Positions 9,175 to 16,599 of a DNA stretch of 26,240 bases are shown in pieces. Made by a program: the position numbers and the translations under genes. The DNA is taken from NCBI GenBank assembly GCA_044376615.1, contig JBILKO010000028.1, positions 1 through 26,240 of the forward strand, in the 5' to 3' direction. Below the pieces are notes generated by a model, which was not told the DNA's origin, made no database searches, and was given only the letters and a program-made list of their open reading frames with translations. Position 1 is the stretch's first letter. Each line of letters begins with the position of its first letter. The stretch is from CAISGS01 sp044376615. Lineage in GTDB: Bacteria > Pseudomonadota > Alphaproteobacteria > Caulobacterales > Caulobacteraceae.

Positions 9175-10089
9175 ATGACCTGGCTTGACCACCTGCCCGC
9201 CGTGCGCGGGCGAATAGCGTTTAATGAGCCCTTGGCCCCCTATACCTGGCTTAGGGTCGGTGGCCCGGCTGATGTTCTGTTTTTGCCGGAAGACACCGAT
9301 GATCTGGCCACCTTTTTGAAGGCCCTGGACCAGTCGGTTCCAGTTATGGCGATTGGAGTTGGTTCCAATCTTCTGGTCCGCGACGGCGGCGTCGAAGGGG
9401 TCGTCATTCGGCTCGGCAAGGGGTTTGCGACCATCGAGCCACGTTGCCCTAACCGAATCTATGCTGGCGCCGGGGTGCTTGATGCTAGCCTGGCCAAGGC
9501 GGCGGCACAGGCCGGGATTGCGGGCCTTGAATTTTTCCGCGGCGTGCCAGGGGCGATCGGCGGAGCCTGTATGATGAATGCCGGGTGCTACGGCTCTGAG
9601 ACTAAGGATGTGCTGGTCGAGGCCTATGCCCTTAACCGCGCAGGCGAGCCCGTGACCTTGAGCAACCAGGACATGGGGTTTTCCTATCGGCGCAGCGCTG
9701 CGGCCCGCGGCGGCGACCTGATCTTTACCGGCGCCCTGTTCGAGGGCAGGCCGGACGTGCCTGAGGCGGTCCTGGCGCGGATGGACGCGATTACTGAGCA
9801 GCGCGAGCAAAGCCAGCCGATCCGCGAAAAAACTGGCGGCTCAACGTTTAAAAACCCTGAGGGGCACAGCGCCTGGAAGCTGGTCGATCAGGCCGGATGG
9901 CGCGGCAAGCCGCACGGCGGTGCCATGTTCTCGCCCCTGCATGCCAATTTTCTGATCAATTCTGGCACTGCGACGGCGGCTGACCTTGAGGGACTGGGTG
10001 AGGCAGTGCGGGCCGATGTTTTATCTAAGACGGGTGTCCAGCTGGACTGGGAAATTAAACGTATCGGCCGTAAGGACACGGCGACATGA
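9175..10089 (+). CDS. murB: UDP-N-acetylenolpyruvoylglucosamine reductase MurB
   Basis: FAD- and NADPH-dependent reductase that turns UDP-GlcNAc-enolpyruvate into UDP-MurNAc in the cytoplasm. The 304-residue length and the GGSTFKNP motif (Ser223 as catalytic proton donor) fit the shorter, type II MurB class. The FAD-binding part shows YTWLRVGGPAD (23-33) and GVGSNLLVRDGG, and Glu293 near the C-terminus (DWEIKRIG) fits the conserved acidic catalytic residue. The motif after GGSTFKNP reads HANFLINSG, slightly different from the common HCNFLIN form. The stop overlaps the start of the downstream peptidase gene (ATGA). Confidence 0.95.
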   Translation: MTWLDHLPAVRGRIAFNEPLAPYTWLRVGGPADVLFLPEDTDDLATFLKALDQSVPVMAIGVGSNLLVRDGGVEGVVIRLGKGFATIEPRCPNRIYAGAGVLDASLAKAAAQAGIAGLEFFRGVPGAIGGACMMNAGCYGSETKDVLVEAYALNRAGEPVTLSNQDMGFSYRRSAAARGGDLIFTGALFEGRPDVPEAVLARMDAITEQREQSQPIREKTGGSTFKNPEGHSAWKLVDQAGWRGKPHGGAMFSPLHANFLINSGTATAADLEGLGEAVRADVLSKTGVQLDWEIKRIGRKDTAT

Positions 10090-11501
10090 CGGGAACAAAG
10101 ACCATGCTGACCAAGTCTATCGCGCTAGCCGTGGGCCTAATATGCGCCGCGTCGTTCGCCCAGGCTGCGGATGCCCCATTCGCCAAGCAAGAGGCTGTCG
10201 CCAGCCAGTTGCGGGACAAGGCCCTCAAGGGCTCGATCGCCTATGATATTCTGGAATCCCTAACCACCGAAATCGGTGCGCGGCCTGCTGGTAGCCCAGC
10301 CTTATTGCGGGCCGCCGATTGGGGCGTGGCGCGGATGAAGGCGTTGGGCTATGACAAGGTCACGGTTGAGAGTTTTAAGGTACCAGGCTGGAAGCGCGGT
10401 GCGGAAACCGCCGAGGTCACAGCCCCCTATCCGCAAAAACTGGTCATCACCGCCTTGGGTGGGTCGGTCGCAACGCCTGCGGCCGGTTTGAGCGCGCCCA
10501 TCGCCTTGTTCAAGCGCTATGACGACCTGCTCGCCCAGGCTCCAGGGTCCCTAACTGGTAAGATTGCCGTGGTCACTGAGCCGATTGTTCGGGCTCAGGA
10601 TGGGGCAGGGTATGGCGCTGGTTATCGCATTCGCGGCACGGGGGCATCGGAGGCGGCAAAGCGCGGCGCGGTGGGCTATATGTTGCGCTCGCTGGGCACT
10701 GATAATCACCGTGTCCCACACACCGGAACCATGACCTATGACCCGGCCGTGGCCAAGATTCCGGCGGCGGCCCTGTCTAATCCCGATGCTGACCTGCTTG
10801 AGCGCATGGCCGTGCGCGGTGTGCCGGTGACCGTCAAGATGGTTGTGACTCCGACCTTTGGCCCCGACCTAGAGGCCCGTACAGTCGTCGGTGAGATTAC
10901 GGGCCGTGAAGCCCCGCAAGAGGTCATTGTAATCGGCGGCCATCTGGATTCCTGGGATCTGGGCACCGGTGCGGTCGATGATGGCGCTGGCGTCGCCATC
11001 ACCATGGCGGCCGGAAAGCTTATCCTGGACCAACCTGTACGCCCGCGCCGTACCGTGCGAGTCGTGCTTTGGGGCGCCGAGGAAATCGGCAAGGCGGGCG
11101 AGGCCTTTGCCAAGGTCCACGGAGCCGAAGTTGCCAATCATGTTATCGGCAGCGAGAGCGATTTTGGCGCGGGGCCGGTTCTGAAAATCAGCCTGCCCAA
11201 GGTCAAGGGCGGGGATGGGTTTGTCGAGGCCCTGATGCGGGCCCTTGGACCGGCGGGGGTCATTTATGATCGTCAGGACGCGGTCAATGGCGGCGCCGAC
11301 AATGAGGAGATGGCCGCCCTGGGTATGCCAGTCGCCAGCCTGCGCCAGAACGGCCTGGACTATTTCGACTGGCATCATACGGCTGATGATTCGCTCGATA
11401 AGGTCAAGGCCAGCGAGCTGGATCAAAATGTTGCCGTCTGGTCGGCCTTTGTCTGGATGGTCGCCGATAGCGCCGCCAATTTCCGTGCCGCGGCCAAATG
11501 A
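10086..11501 (+). CDS. Secreted M28-family zinc metallopeptidase with PA domain
   Basis: Predicted exported aminopeptidase/carboxypeptidase of the M28 (plasma glutamate carboxypeptidase-like) group. A signal peptide is visible: short basic start, hydrophobic core (SIALAVGLICAASF), and an AQA cleavage site before ADAPF. Residues of about 130-265 resemble a protease-associated (PA) insert. The di-zinc site is complete: H286 in GGHLDSWD, D298 in VDDGAG, catalytic E332 and ligand E333 in WGAEEIG, D359 in ESDFG, and H430/H431 in YFDWHHTADD. The start may be 10086 (ATGA overlap with murB) or 10104, which still leaves an intact signal peptide. Its place between murB and ddl suggests co-expression with wall synthesis, but the substrate cannot be told from the sequence; a peptide or wall-fragment substrate in the periplasm is a guess. 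Confidence 0.9.
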   Translation: MTGTKTMLTKSIALAVGLICAASFAQAADAPFAKQEAVASQLRDKALKGSIAYDILESLTTEIGARPAGSPALLRAADWGVARMKALGYDKVTVESFKVPGWKRGAETAEVTAPYPQKLVITALGGSVATPAAGLSAPIALFKRYDDLLAQAPGSLTGKIAVVTEPIVRAQDGAGYGAGYRIRGTGASEAAKRGAVGYMLRSLGTDNHRVPHTGTMTYDPAVAKIPAAALSNPDADLLERMAVRGVPVTVKMVVTPTFGPDLEARTVVGEITGREAPQEVIVIGGHLDSWDLGTGAVDDGAGVAITMAAGKLILDQPVRPRRTVRVVLWGAEEIGKAGEAFAKVHGAEVANHVIGSESDFGAGPVLKISLPKVKGGDGFVEALMRALGPAGVIYDRQDAVNGGADNEEMAALGMPVASLRQNGLDYFDWHHTADDSLDKVKASELDQNVAVWSAFVWMVADSAANFRAAAK

Positions 11502-11532
11502 AACCCAGACTCTTCGCGTTGGAGCCTTGTTT

Positions 11533-12477
11533 ATGAGTCTGCCCTTATCCGGACGCCATGTTGCGGTGCTTATGGGCGGGCTTTCGGCCGAGCGCGAGGT
11601 GTCGCTGGTTTCGGGGCGGGAATGCGCCGATGCGCTTGAGCGGCTTGGAGCCACGGTTGCCCGGATTGATGCTGGGCGGGACGTGGCTCAGGTCTTGTCT
11701 GCGTTAAAGCCCGATCTGGTGTTCAATGCTTTGCACGGAGCCTGGGGCGAGGATGGCTGTGTCCAGGGGGTGTTAGAAACCCTTGGCCTTGCCTATACTC
11801 ACTCTGGCGTTCTGGCCTCAGCCCTGGCCATGGATAAGGCCAAGGCCAAGGCGGTTTTGGCGGCGGCTGGCGTCACCGTCCCGGGCGGCGGGCTCTATAA
11901 CCGTATTGAGGTGGCCAAGGCCCATGTCATGCCCCCCCCGTATGTCGTCAAACCCAATGCCGAAGGCTCGTCAGTCGGCGTGTTTTTGGTGTTTGAGGGC
12001 GCCAATAGCCCGCCCCAGGCCGTTGTCGCGCCAGACTGGCATTTTGGTGATGAGGTTATGGTTGAGCCTTATATTGCCGGCCAGGAATTGGCCGTTGCCG
12101 TCATGGGCGACCGCGCCTTGACGGTTACGGACATCATATCCCAGACCGGCTTTTACGACTATGACGCCAAATACAGCGAGGGCGGCTCGATCCATCAGGT
12201 TCCGGCCCAGATGCCTAAGGCGGCGTTTGACCAAGCCCTGCGCATGGCTGAGGCGGCGCACAAGGCCTTGGGCTGTCATGGCCTGACCCGAAGCGACTTC
12301 CGTTATGATAACGTTAATAATGTTTTGGTCTTACTAGAAGTGAACACCCAGCCCGGCATGACCCCAACCTCGCTCGCCCCCGAGCAGGCGGCGCATATGG
12401 GCATTGGCTTTGACGACTTAATTCTATGGATTGTGGAGCAGGCTGATGGCGACGGGCGTTCGGGAGGGGCAGGGTAG
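11533..12477 (+). CDS. ddl: D-alanine-D-alanine ligase Ddl
   Basis: Cytoplasmic ATP-grasp enzyme joining two D-alanines, the substrate of MurF. From the ATG at 11533 the product is 314 aa, like DdlB of other proteobacteria. Motifs in order: MGGLSAEREVSL (Glu20), HGAWGEDGCVQG, YVVKPNAEGSSVGV in the ATP-grasp fold, and EVNTQPGMTPTS with metal ligands E269 and N271. The open frame runs further upstream to 11245, but that part lies antiparallel in meaning to the peptidase gene (a different frame of it) and has no Ddl character, so the 11533 start is chosen. It begins 31 nt after the peptidase gene. Its last 32 nt overlap ftsQ. Confidence 0.96.
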   Translation: MSLPLSGRHVAVLMGGLSAEREVSLVSGRECADALERLGATVARIDAGRDVAQVLSALKPDLVFNALHGAWGEDGCVQGVLETLGLAYTHSGVLASALAMDKAKAKAVLAAAGVTVPGGGLYNRIEVAKAHVMPPPYVVKPNAEGSSVGVFLVFEGANSPPQAVVAPDWHFGDEVMVEPYIAGQELAVAVMGDRALTVTDIISQTGFYDYDAKYSEGGSIHQVPAQMPKAAFDQALRMAEAAHKALGCHGLTRSDFRYDNVNNVLVLLEVNTQPGMTPTSLAPEQAAHMGIGFDDLILWIVEQADGDGRSGGAG

Positions 12478-13363
12478 GGCGAAAATCGCCAAACCCAATG
12501 CCAAGATCCCGCCCTCTTCGGCCAAGCCTAGCACCCGAGGCGTGGCACCTCAGGCCAAACGCGCCGGAAAGCTGGCGGCTGCGCGCGATACCGGTATTTC
12601 AACAGTTCCCGCGCTTGGTATTGCTCTTGGCGTGATCGCAGCGGCGGTGCTTTTGGTCGCAGTCACCGGCGATCGTCCGCAAAAAATGGTGCAGGCGGTC
12701 CAGCAGACCTTTGTTAATCAAGCTGCCGCATCGGGCTATAAACTTGCCCAAATTCACGTCGTGGGCGCATCGCCGCCGTCGCAACAGGATATATTGCGCG
12801 CCAGTATGCTAACCCCTGGCCAACCCATACTGGGCCTCGATCTCGCCGCTGTGCGGCAATCGGTCGAGAAGGTTGGCTGGGTCAGTCAGGTCAAGATTGT
12901 TCGGCTATTGCCCGATACGGTGGTTATATCGGTTGTTGAGCGACCGAGGCTGGCGGTTTGGCAATATCAGGGCGTAAACCGCGTTATCGACGCCCAAGGC
13001 AAGATTATTTTTGAGGCAAACGCGGCTGGGTTTGGTAATTTGCCCTTGGTGGTCGGCGACGGTGCTGATCTCGCCGCACCTAGTCTCGTTCCTCTGATTA
13101 TGGCGCGGCCGCGTCTTGCCAGCCGCCTTGTGGCGATGGTGCGCGTCGATCGACGCCGCTGGGACTTGCGGTTAAAAGATGGTAGTCTAGTTCAGCTACC
13201 CGCTTCCGGTGAAGCTCAGGCTCTTGCCCAACTGGACCGGCTGGATGCAAGCTCACGCGTTTTGGAACTGGGATTGGCCAGGTTGGACCTAAGAGATCCA
13301 ACCATGTTGGTGGTTAGGCCGCGCTATGATGGGGGTAATCCTATTCCCCCAGGTGGCGCGTGA
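12446..13363 (+). CDS. ftsQ: Cell division protein FtsQ
   Basis: Bitopic inner-membrane divisome protein that links early and late division proteins through FtsB/FtsL. The 305-residue product has a basic cytoplasmic tail of about 50 residues, one membrane segment at about 53-75, and a POTRA domain at about 99-168 (IHVVGA to VVERPRLAVWQ), followed by the periplasmic beta domain. The ATG at 12446 has a GGAG ribosome site at 12434-12437; a TTG at 12431 is possible but less likely. The gene begins inside ddl and ends in a GTGA overlap with ftsA, so ddl-ftsQ-ftsA are tightly coupled. Confidence 0.94.
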   Translation: MATGVREGQGRAKIAKPNAKIPPSSAKPSTRGVAPQAKRAGKLAAARDTGISTVPALGIALGVIAAAVLLVAVTGDRPQKMVQAVQQTFVNQAAASGYKLAQIHVVGASPPSQQDILRASMLTPGQPILGLDLAAVRQSVEKVGWVSQVKIVRLLPDTVVISVVERPRLAVWQYQGVNRVIDAQGKIIFEANAAGFGNLPLVVGDGADLAAPSLVPLIMARPRLASRLVAMVRVDRRRWDLRLKDGSLVQLPASGEAQALAQLDRLDASSRVLELGLARLDLRDPTMLVVRPRYDGGNPIPPGGA

Positions 13364-14715
13364 AGTCAAAGAAGCAGGAATTCGACAGAATGTCGCGATT
13401 AGAAGATCGGCGTCTAGCTAAGGAGGGGTTGAAAGGCCTCACCAACCGTCAGCCCCTTGTGGCGGCGGTCGATCTTGGCGCGTCTAAAGTCACCTGCTTT
13501 ATCATGAAGGCCGATGGGGTCCGCCGCGAAGATCGCACCTTGCAAACCGTCGGCGTTGGCCATGTTCAGTCGCGCGGCGTTCGCGCCGGGTCGATTATCA
13601 ACCTCGATGAGGCCTCTCAGTCGATTGCCCAGGCGGTCGAGCGCGCCGAAACCATGGCTGGCCAGAGCATCCAGGGCGTAACCGTCACCACGGCTGGCGG
13701 TCAGCTTGCCAGCCATAGGATCCGCACCCAGGTGTCGCTTGGCGCGCGGCCGATCTCGGACAATGACTTGTCGCGTGCGATAAACTCAGCCCTCGCTCAA
13801 GTTCGCTTCTTTGGTCGTCGGCCGATCCACCTATTGCCGATTGGCTGGTCGGTGGACACCTTACGCAGTATTCGCGACCCACGTCTTATGACCGGCCGGA
13901 TTCTTGGTCTTGAGCTCCTGGTCGTCACTATTGACGAGACCGCGTTTAATGTCTTGAGCCATTGTGTCGAGCGCGCGCATCTGCATTTCGAAGGAATTGT
14001 CGCCTCGCCCTTCGCCACCGCCCTCGCTGCACTCGAAGAAGACGAGATGGATCTGGGCTGCGTGTGTATTGATATGGGCGGCGGATCGACTTCAGTCGCT
14101 GTGTTTGCCCATGGCTCGCTAATCCATGTTGACTCGCTAGCTGTTGGCGGCTCTCACGTCACCAATGACATTGCCCGCGGACTTTCTACATCGATTGCCG
14201 GCGCTGAGCGGATCAAGACCCTGCACGGCTCGGCGATTGCCAGTGCGAATGAAGACCGCGAAATGATTGAGGCTCCGCCGCGCGGTGATGATCCGGGCGC
14301 GGGTCCCGTGGTTGCCCCGCGCTCCATGCTCAAGGGGATTATTGCGCCAAGGGTTGAAGAGACGCTCGAGTTATTACGTGAGCGGCTCAAGGCGTCCGAC
14401 ATCTCCATCGATTCAGGCTCTGGTATTGTATTGACGGGCGGCGCCAGCCAGTTGGCCGGCGTGCGCGAAGTTGCTGTTCGTATTTTCGATCGCCCCGTAC
14501 GGCTTGGCCGCCCACGCCGCGTACCGCATCTTGCGGATTCCGCTTCAGGGCCAGCCTTTTGTGCCGCGGCAGGCGTTTTGCATCGTGCCGCTTTTGGTCC
14601 AAGAGAGGCTGTGTCCAGCCGGGCGCTGGCTGGCGCACACAAATCCGCTAAGCCGATTGACCCAACGGCAGGTCCCTTAACTAAGATTGCAGCTTGGCTT
14701 CGCGACAATCTGTGA
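13360..14715 (+). CDS. ftsA: Cell division protein FtsA
   Basis: Actin-like ATPase that anchors the FtsZ ring to the inner membrane. The 451-residue product contains AAVDLGASKVTCF (phosphate-binding loop), the SHS2-type insert, CVCIDMGGGSTSVAVF and GIVLTGGASQLAGV. It ends in a short amphipathic helix (LTKIAAWLRDNL), the usual membrane anchor. The GTG at 13360 overlaps the ftsQ stop (GTGA). An ATG at 13390, with AGGA about ten bases upstream, would remove ten basic residues and is a fair alternative start. A stretch of about 45 residues rich in Asp, Gly and Pro (around EDREMIEAPPRGDDPGAG) is inserted between the nucleotide-binding motifs. A 202-bp regulatory gap separates it from ftsZ. Confidence 0.95.
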   Translation: MKSKKQEFDRMSRLEDRRLAKEGLKGLTNRQPLVAAVDLGASKVTCFIMKADGVRREDRTLQTVGVGHVQSRGVRAGSIINLDEASQSIAQAVERAETMAGQSIQGVTVTTAGGQLASHRIRTQVSLGARPISDNDLSRAINSALAQVRFFGRRPIHLLPIGWSVDTLRSIRDPRLMTGRILGLELLVVTIDETAFNVLSHCVERAHLHFEGIVASPFATALAALEEDEMDLGCVCIDMGGGSTSVAVFAHGSLIHVDSLAVGGSHVTNDIARGLSTSIAGAERIKTLHGSAIASANEDREMIEAPPRGDDPGAGPVVAPRSMLKGIIAPRVEETLELLRERLKASDISIDSGSGIVLTGGASQLAGVREVAVRIFDRPVRLGRPRRVPHLADSASGPAFCAAAGVLHRAAFGPREAVSSRALAGAHKSAKPIDPTAGPLTKIAAWLRDNL

Positions 14716-14725
14716 TCGTCGGTGT

Positions 14726-14751
14726 CACAAGACCTGCCTCTAAATCTTGTG
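14726..14751 (+). terminator. Weak hairpin after ftsA
   Basis: CACAAGA at 14726-14732 pairs perfectly with TCTTGTG at 14745-14751 across a 12-nt loop, 11 nt after the ftsA stop. No U-tract follows, so this may be a weak or factor-dependent terminator, or chance. Confidence 0.25.
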
Positions 14752-14803
14752 GGTATGGCCGGACCGAGTTGCTGGATTTTGATAATTTGCCTAGGCTATA
14801 GCC

Positions 14804-14808
14804 GACTC
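14804..14808. promoter_or_regulatory. GANTC methylation site (CcrM type) upstream of ftsZ
   Basis: GACTC lies 12 bp before the CtrA box and directly beside a perfect 10-bp palindrome (GGCTATAGCC, 14794-14803). In Caulobacterales CcrM methylates GANTC and methylation is known to stimulate ftsZ transcription. The motif is visible; its methylation here is inferred. Confidence 0.5.
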
Positions 14809-14819
14809 GCTATTCACGG

Positions 14820-14834
14820 TTAATCGTATGTTAA
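14820..14834. promoter_or_regulatory. CtrA-binding site upstream of ftsZ
   Basis: A perfect match to the CtrA box: TTAA at 14820-14823, seven bases, TTAA at 14831-14834. It sits 84 bp before the ftsZ ATG and 9 bp before the proposed -35 box. In Caulobacter, CtrA binds the ftsZ promoter and represses it in swarmer cells, so the same role is likely here. A SciP gene 2.7 kb downstream fits a genome with CtrA. Confidence 0.75.
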
Positions 14835-14843
14835 GCGACTTGG

Positions 14844-14872
14844 TTGACTCATTGTTGCGGTCCAATTGTAAA
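14844..14872 (+). promoter_or_regulatory. Predicted sigma-70-type ftsZ promoter
   Basis: TTGACT (14844-14849) and TGTAAA (14867-14872) are separated by 17 bp, giving a good -35 and a moderate -10. A start near 14879 would leave a 5' leader of about 40 nt. The -35 overlaps the second GANTC site, and the CtrA box lies just upstream. Confidence 0.45.
14846..14850. promoter_or_regulatory. GANTC methylation site overlapping the ftsZ -35 box
   Basis: GACTC shares four bases with the proposed -35 TTGACT. Adenine methylation here could directly affect RNA polymerase or GcrA binding; this is inferred from the known CcrM/GcrA control of ftsZ in Caulobacter. Confidence 0.45.
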
Positions 14873-14917
14873 CTCCGCTGTCCAGATTGACGGGGTTGGT
14901 GAAGAGGGTTTGGCTCC

Positions 14918-16459
14918 ATGGCTATCCAATTGTCCGTGCCTCGGTCGACAGAACTGAAGCCACGTATTGTCGTGTTTGGCATTGGCGGGGCAGGGGGCAA
15001 TGCGGTCAATAATATGATCGAGGCCGACCTGAAGGGCGTTGAATTTGTTGTCGCCAATACCGACGCCCAGCAATTGGCGTTTTCCAAGACGGACCGCCGA
15101 ATTCAGCTGGGTGCAGAGCTAACCCAGGGCCTAGGTGCCGGTGCTCATCCTGAAATTGGCATGTCGGCCGCTGAGGAATCTTTTCCTGAAATCAATGAAC
15201 ACCTGGACGGTGTGCACATGGTTTTTATCACCGCAGGTATGGGCGGTGGGACCGGTACTGGGGCCGCACCGATCATCGCCAAATGCGCTCGTGAACGGGG
15301 CATATTGACGGTCGGTGTCGTGACCAAGCCCTTCCAGTTTGAAGGGCGTCACCGTATGCGCATGGCTGATGCTGGCGTGGCGGAGTTGCAGCGCCATGTC
15401 GACACTTTGATCGTAATTCCCAACCAAAACCTATTCCGCATCGCCAACGAAAGAACCACATTTGCGGAGGCATTTGGCCTCGCGGATCAGGTGCTCCATT
15501 CGGGCGTACGTTCCATTACGGACCTGATGGTCTTGCCGGGTCTAATCAATCTGGACTTTGCCGATGTGCGCACCGTCATGACCGAGATGGGTAAGGCCAT
15601 GATGGGAACCGGCGAGGCGACGGGCGAAGATCGCGCCATGATGGCGGCGCAGAACGCAATCGCAAACCCGTTGTTGGACGAGGTGTCGCTCAAAGGCGCA
15701 AAGGCGGTCCTGGTTAATGTAACCGGCGGTATGGATATGACCTTGCTTGAGGTCGATGAGGCCGCCAATGCGATTTCCGATCAGGTTGACCCAGAAGCCA
15801 ATATCATTTTCGGCGCCGCCTTCGATCCCTCACTTGAGGGCCGTATTCGCGTTTCCGTTGTTGCGACGGGTATGGATGGGGCGTCTATTGCCGCGATCGA
15901 GCCTAGGGCCGCGGCTACCAATCTGCGCTCAGAGCCGGTCCGCCGTCCATTAGCGCCGCCTGCTACTGCGCCAGTGCAAGACCCAATCACGAGTGTGTTC
16001 GCAGCGCCCATTTCTGCGCCTGAACCTATGAAAGACGAACACGCGACCCAGGCTGACCTTGACCGTGAACAAGACCTGTTCGATCAGGCCATCGCGGCTG
16101 AACCCGGTCAATCGCAGTATCAGCCAAGCTCAGCAGAGCCTTCTGAACCCTACCGGCCTGAGCCATCGGTTCGACCATTGGGGTCAGATTTCGGAGCTTC
16201 CGATCGGGGAACAGGGGAAGTCCGGATGCCCGCAAAGCCAGTAGACGCCCAACCCACCGTAACCAAAGCGGGCTGGCGTGGTCTGTTCGGTGGCCGTCCG
16301 CGCCACGAGATGAGCGCGATCGGTGAGGAGCCCGCGCCTGTTCCAGTTATGAAGGTCACCAGTGCGGTTCAGCCGGTCATTGAGGCTGAAGACGATTTTG
16401 AGACTAACGCGACCGATGATCTTGAGATTCCGTCTTTCTTGCGCCGCCTCGCCAATTAG
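14918..16459 (+). CDS. ftsZ: Cell division protein FtsZ
   Basis: Tubulin-like GTPase that forms the division ring. The 513-residue product has the N-terminal GTPase domain with GIGGAGGNAVNNMIE, the tubulin signature GGGTGTG at 109-115, and NLFRIANERTTFAEAF. The C-terminal subdomain carries GAAFDPSLEG. A long, Pro/Glu/Gln-rich linker of about 170 residues follows from about residue 330, then the conserved tail LEIPSFLRRLAN, which binds FtsA and other tethers. Long linkers of this kind are typical of Caulobacterales. A GAAGAGGG ribosome site precedes the ATG. Unlike most of the cluster it has its own promoter region, so its level can be set by the cell cycle. Confidence 0.98.
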   Translation: MAIQLSVPRSTELKPRIVVFGIGGAGGNAVNNMIEADLKGVEFVVANTDAQQLAFSKTDRRIQLGAELTQGLGAGAHPEIGMSAAEESFPEINEHLDGVHMVFITAGMGGGTGTGAAPIIAKCARERGILTVGVVTKPFQFEGRHRMRMADAGVAELQRHVDTLIVIPNQNLFRIANERTTFAEAFGLADQVLHSGVRSITDLMVLPGLINLDFADVRTVMTEMGKAMMGTGEATGEDRAMMAAQNAIANPLLDEVSLKGAKAVLVNVTGGMDMTLLEVDEAANAISDQVDPEANIIFGAAFDPSLEGRIRVSVVATGMDGASIAAIEPRAAATNLRSEPVRRPLAPPATAPVQDPITSVFAAPISAPEPMKDEHATQADLDREQDLFDQAIAAEPGQSQYQPSSAEPSEPYRPEPSVRPLGSDFGASDRGTGEVRMPAKPVDAQPTVTKAGWRGLFGGRPRHEMSAIGEEPAPVPVMKVTSAVQPVIEAEDDFETNATDDLEIPSFLRRLAN

Positions 16460-16502
16460 GTTTGATTGGGCGCGCAGCCCGAACCCAAGTAACATTTCGA
16501 AA

Positions 16503-16529
16503 CAGCAGTTGTTTTGCTGCTAGGCAGCA
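16503..16529 (+). other. Alternative hairpins in the lpxC leader
   Basis: TGCTGC (16515-16520) pairs with GCAGCA (16524-16529) over a TAG loop. The upstream CAGCAG (16503-16508) can pair instead with CTGCT (16517-16521). The two structures exclude each other. No long U-tract follows. It could be an ftsZ terminator, an mRNA stability element or a leader switch; chance is also possible because the arms are short. Confidence 0.3.
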
Positions 16530-16557
16530 TTCGTCCTAAGTCGCAGGAGTACAAGTC

Positions 16558-16599
16558 GTGTCCGAACGGGCGCATTGTCTGCGAAAGGTCGGGCCGTGA
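16558..16599 (+). CDS. Putative 13-residue leader peptide upstream of lpxC
   Basis: A GTG at 16558 follows a strong Shine-Dalgarno sequence (AGGAG at 16545-16549) at good spacing. It opens a 13-codon frame (MSERAHCLRKVGP) whose TGA overlaps the lpxC GTG start as GTGA. This is the same overlap style as ftsQ/ftsA. The frame differs from lpxC, so it is not simply a longer LpxC unless a frameshift exists in the sequence. It may be a translated leader that couples ribosomes to lpxC, or a fortuitous ORF. No homologue is recognised. Confidence 0.4.
   Translation: MSERAHCLRKVGP

Noticed and set aside
9049..9810. 253-codon open frame on the - strand over murC/murB
   Set aside because: It lies fully antisense to two certain genes, has no recognisable motif, and its amino acid pattern follows from the GC-rich codon bias of the opposite strand.
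11245..11532. 96-codon upstream extension of the ddl frame
   Set aside because: It overlaps the end of the peptidase gene in another frame and has no Ddl similarity; the ATG at 11533 gives normal Ddl length.
10869..11654. 261-codon open frame on the - strand over the peptidase and ddl
   Set aside because: Antisense to two well-supported genes with intact motifs; no family features.
16575..16595. TTG start for lpxC
   Set aside because: LpxC alignment of zinc ligands fits GTG 16596, which also has an AAAGG site.
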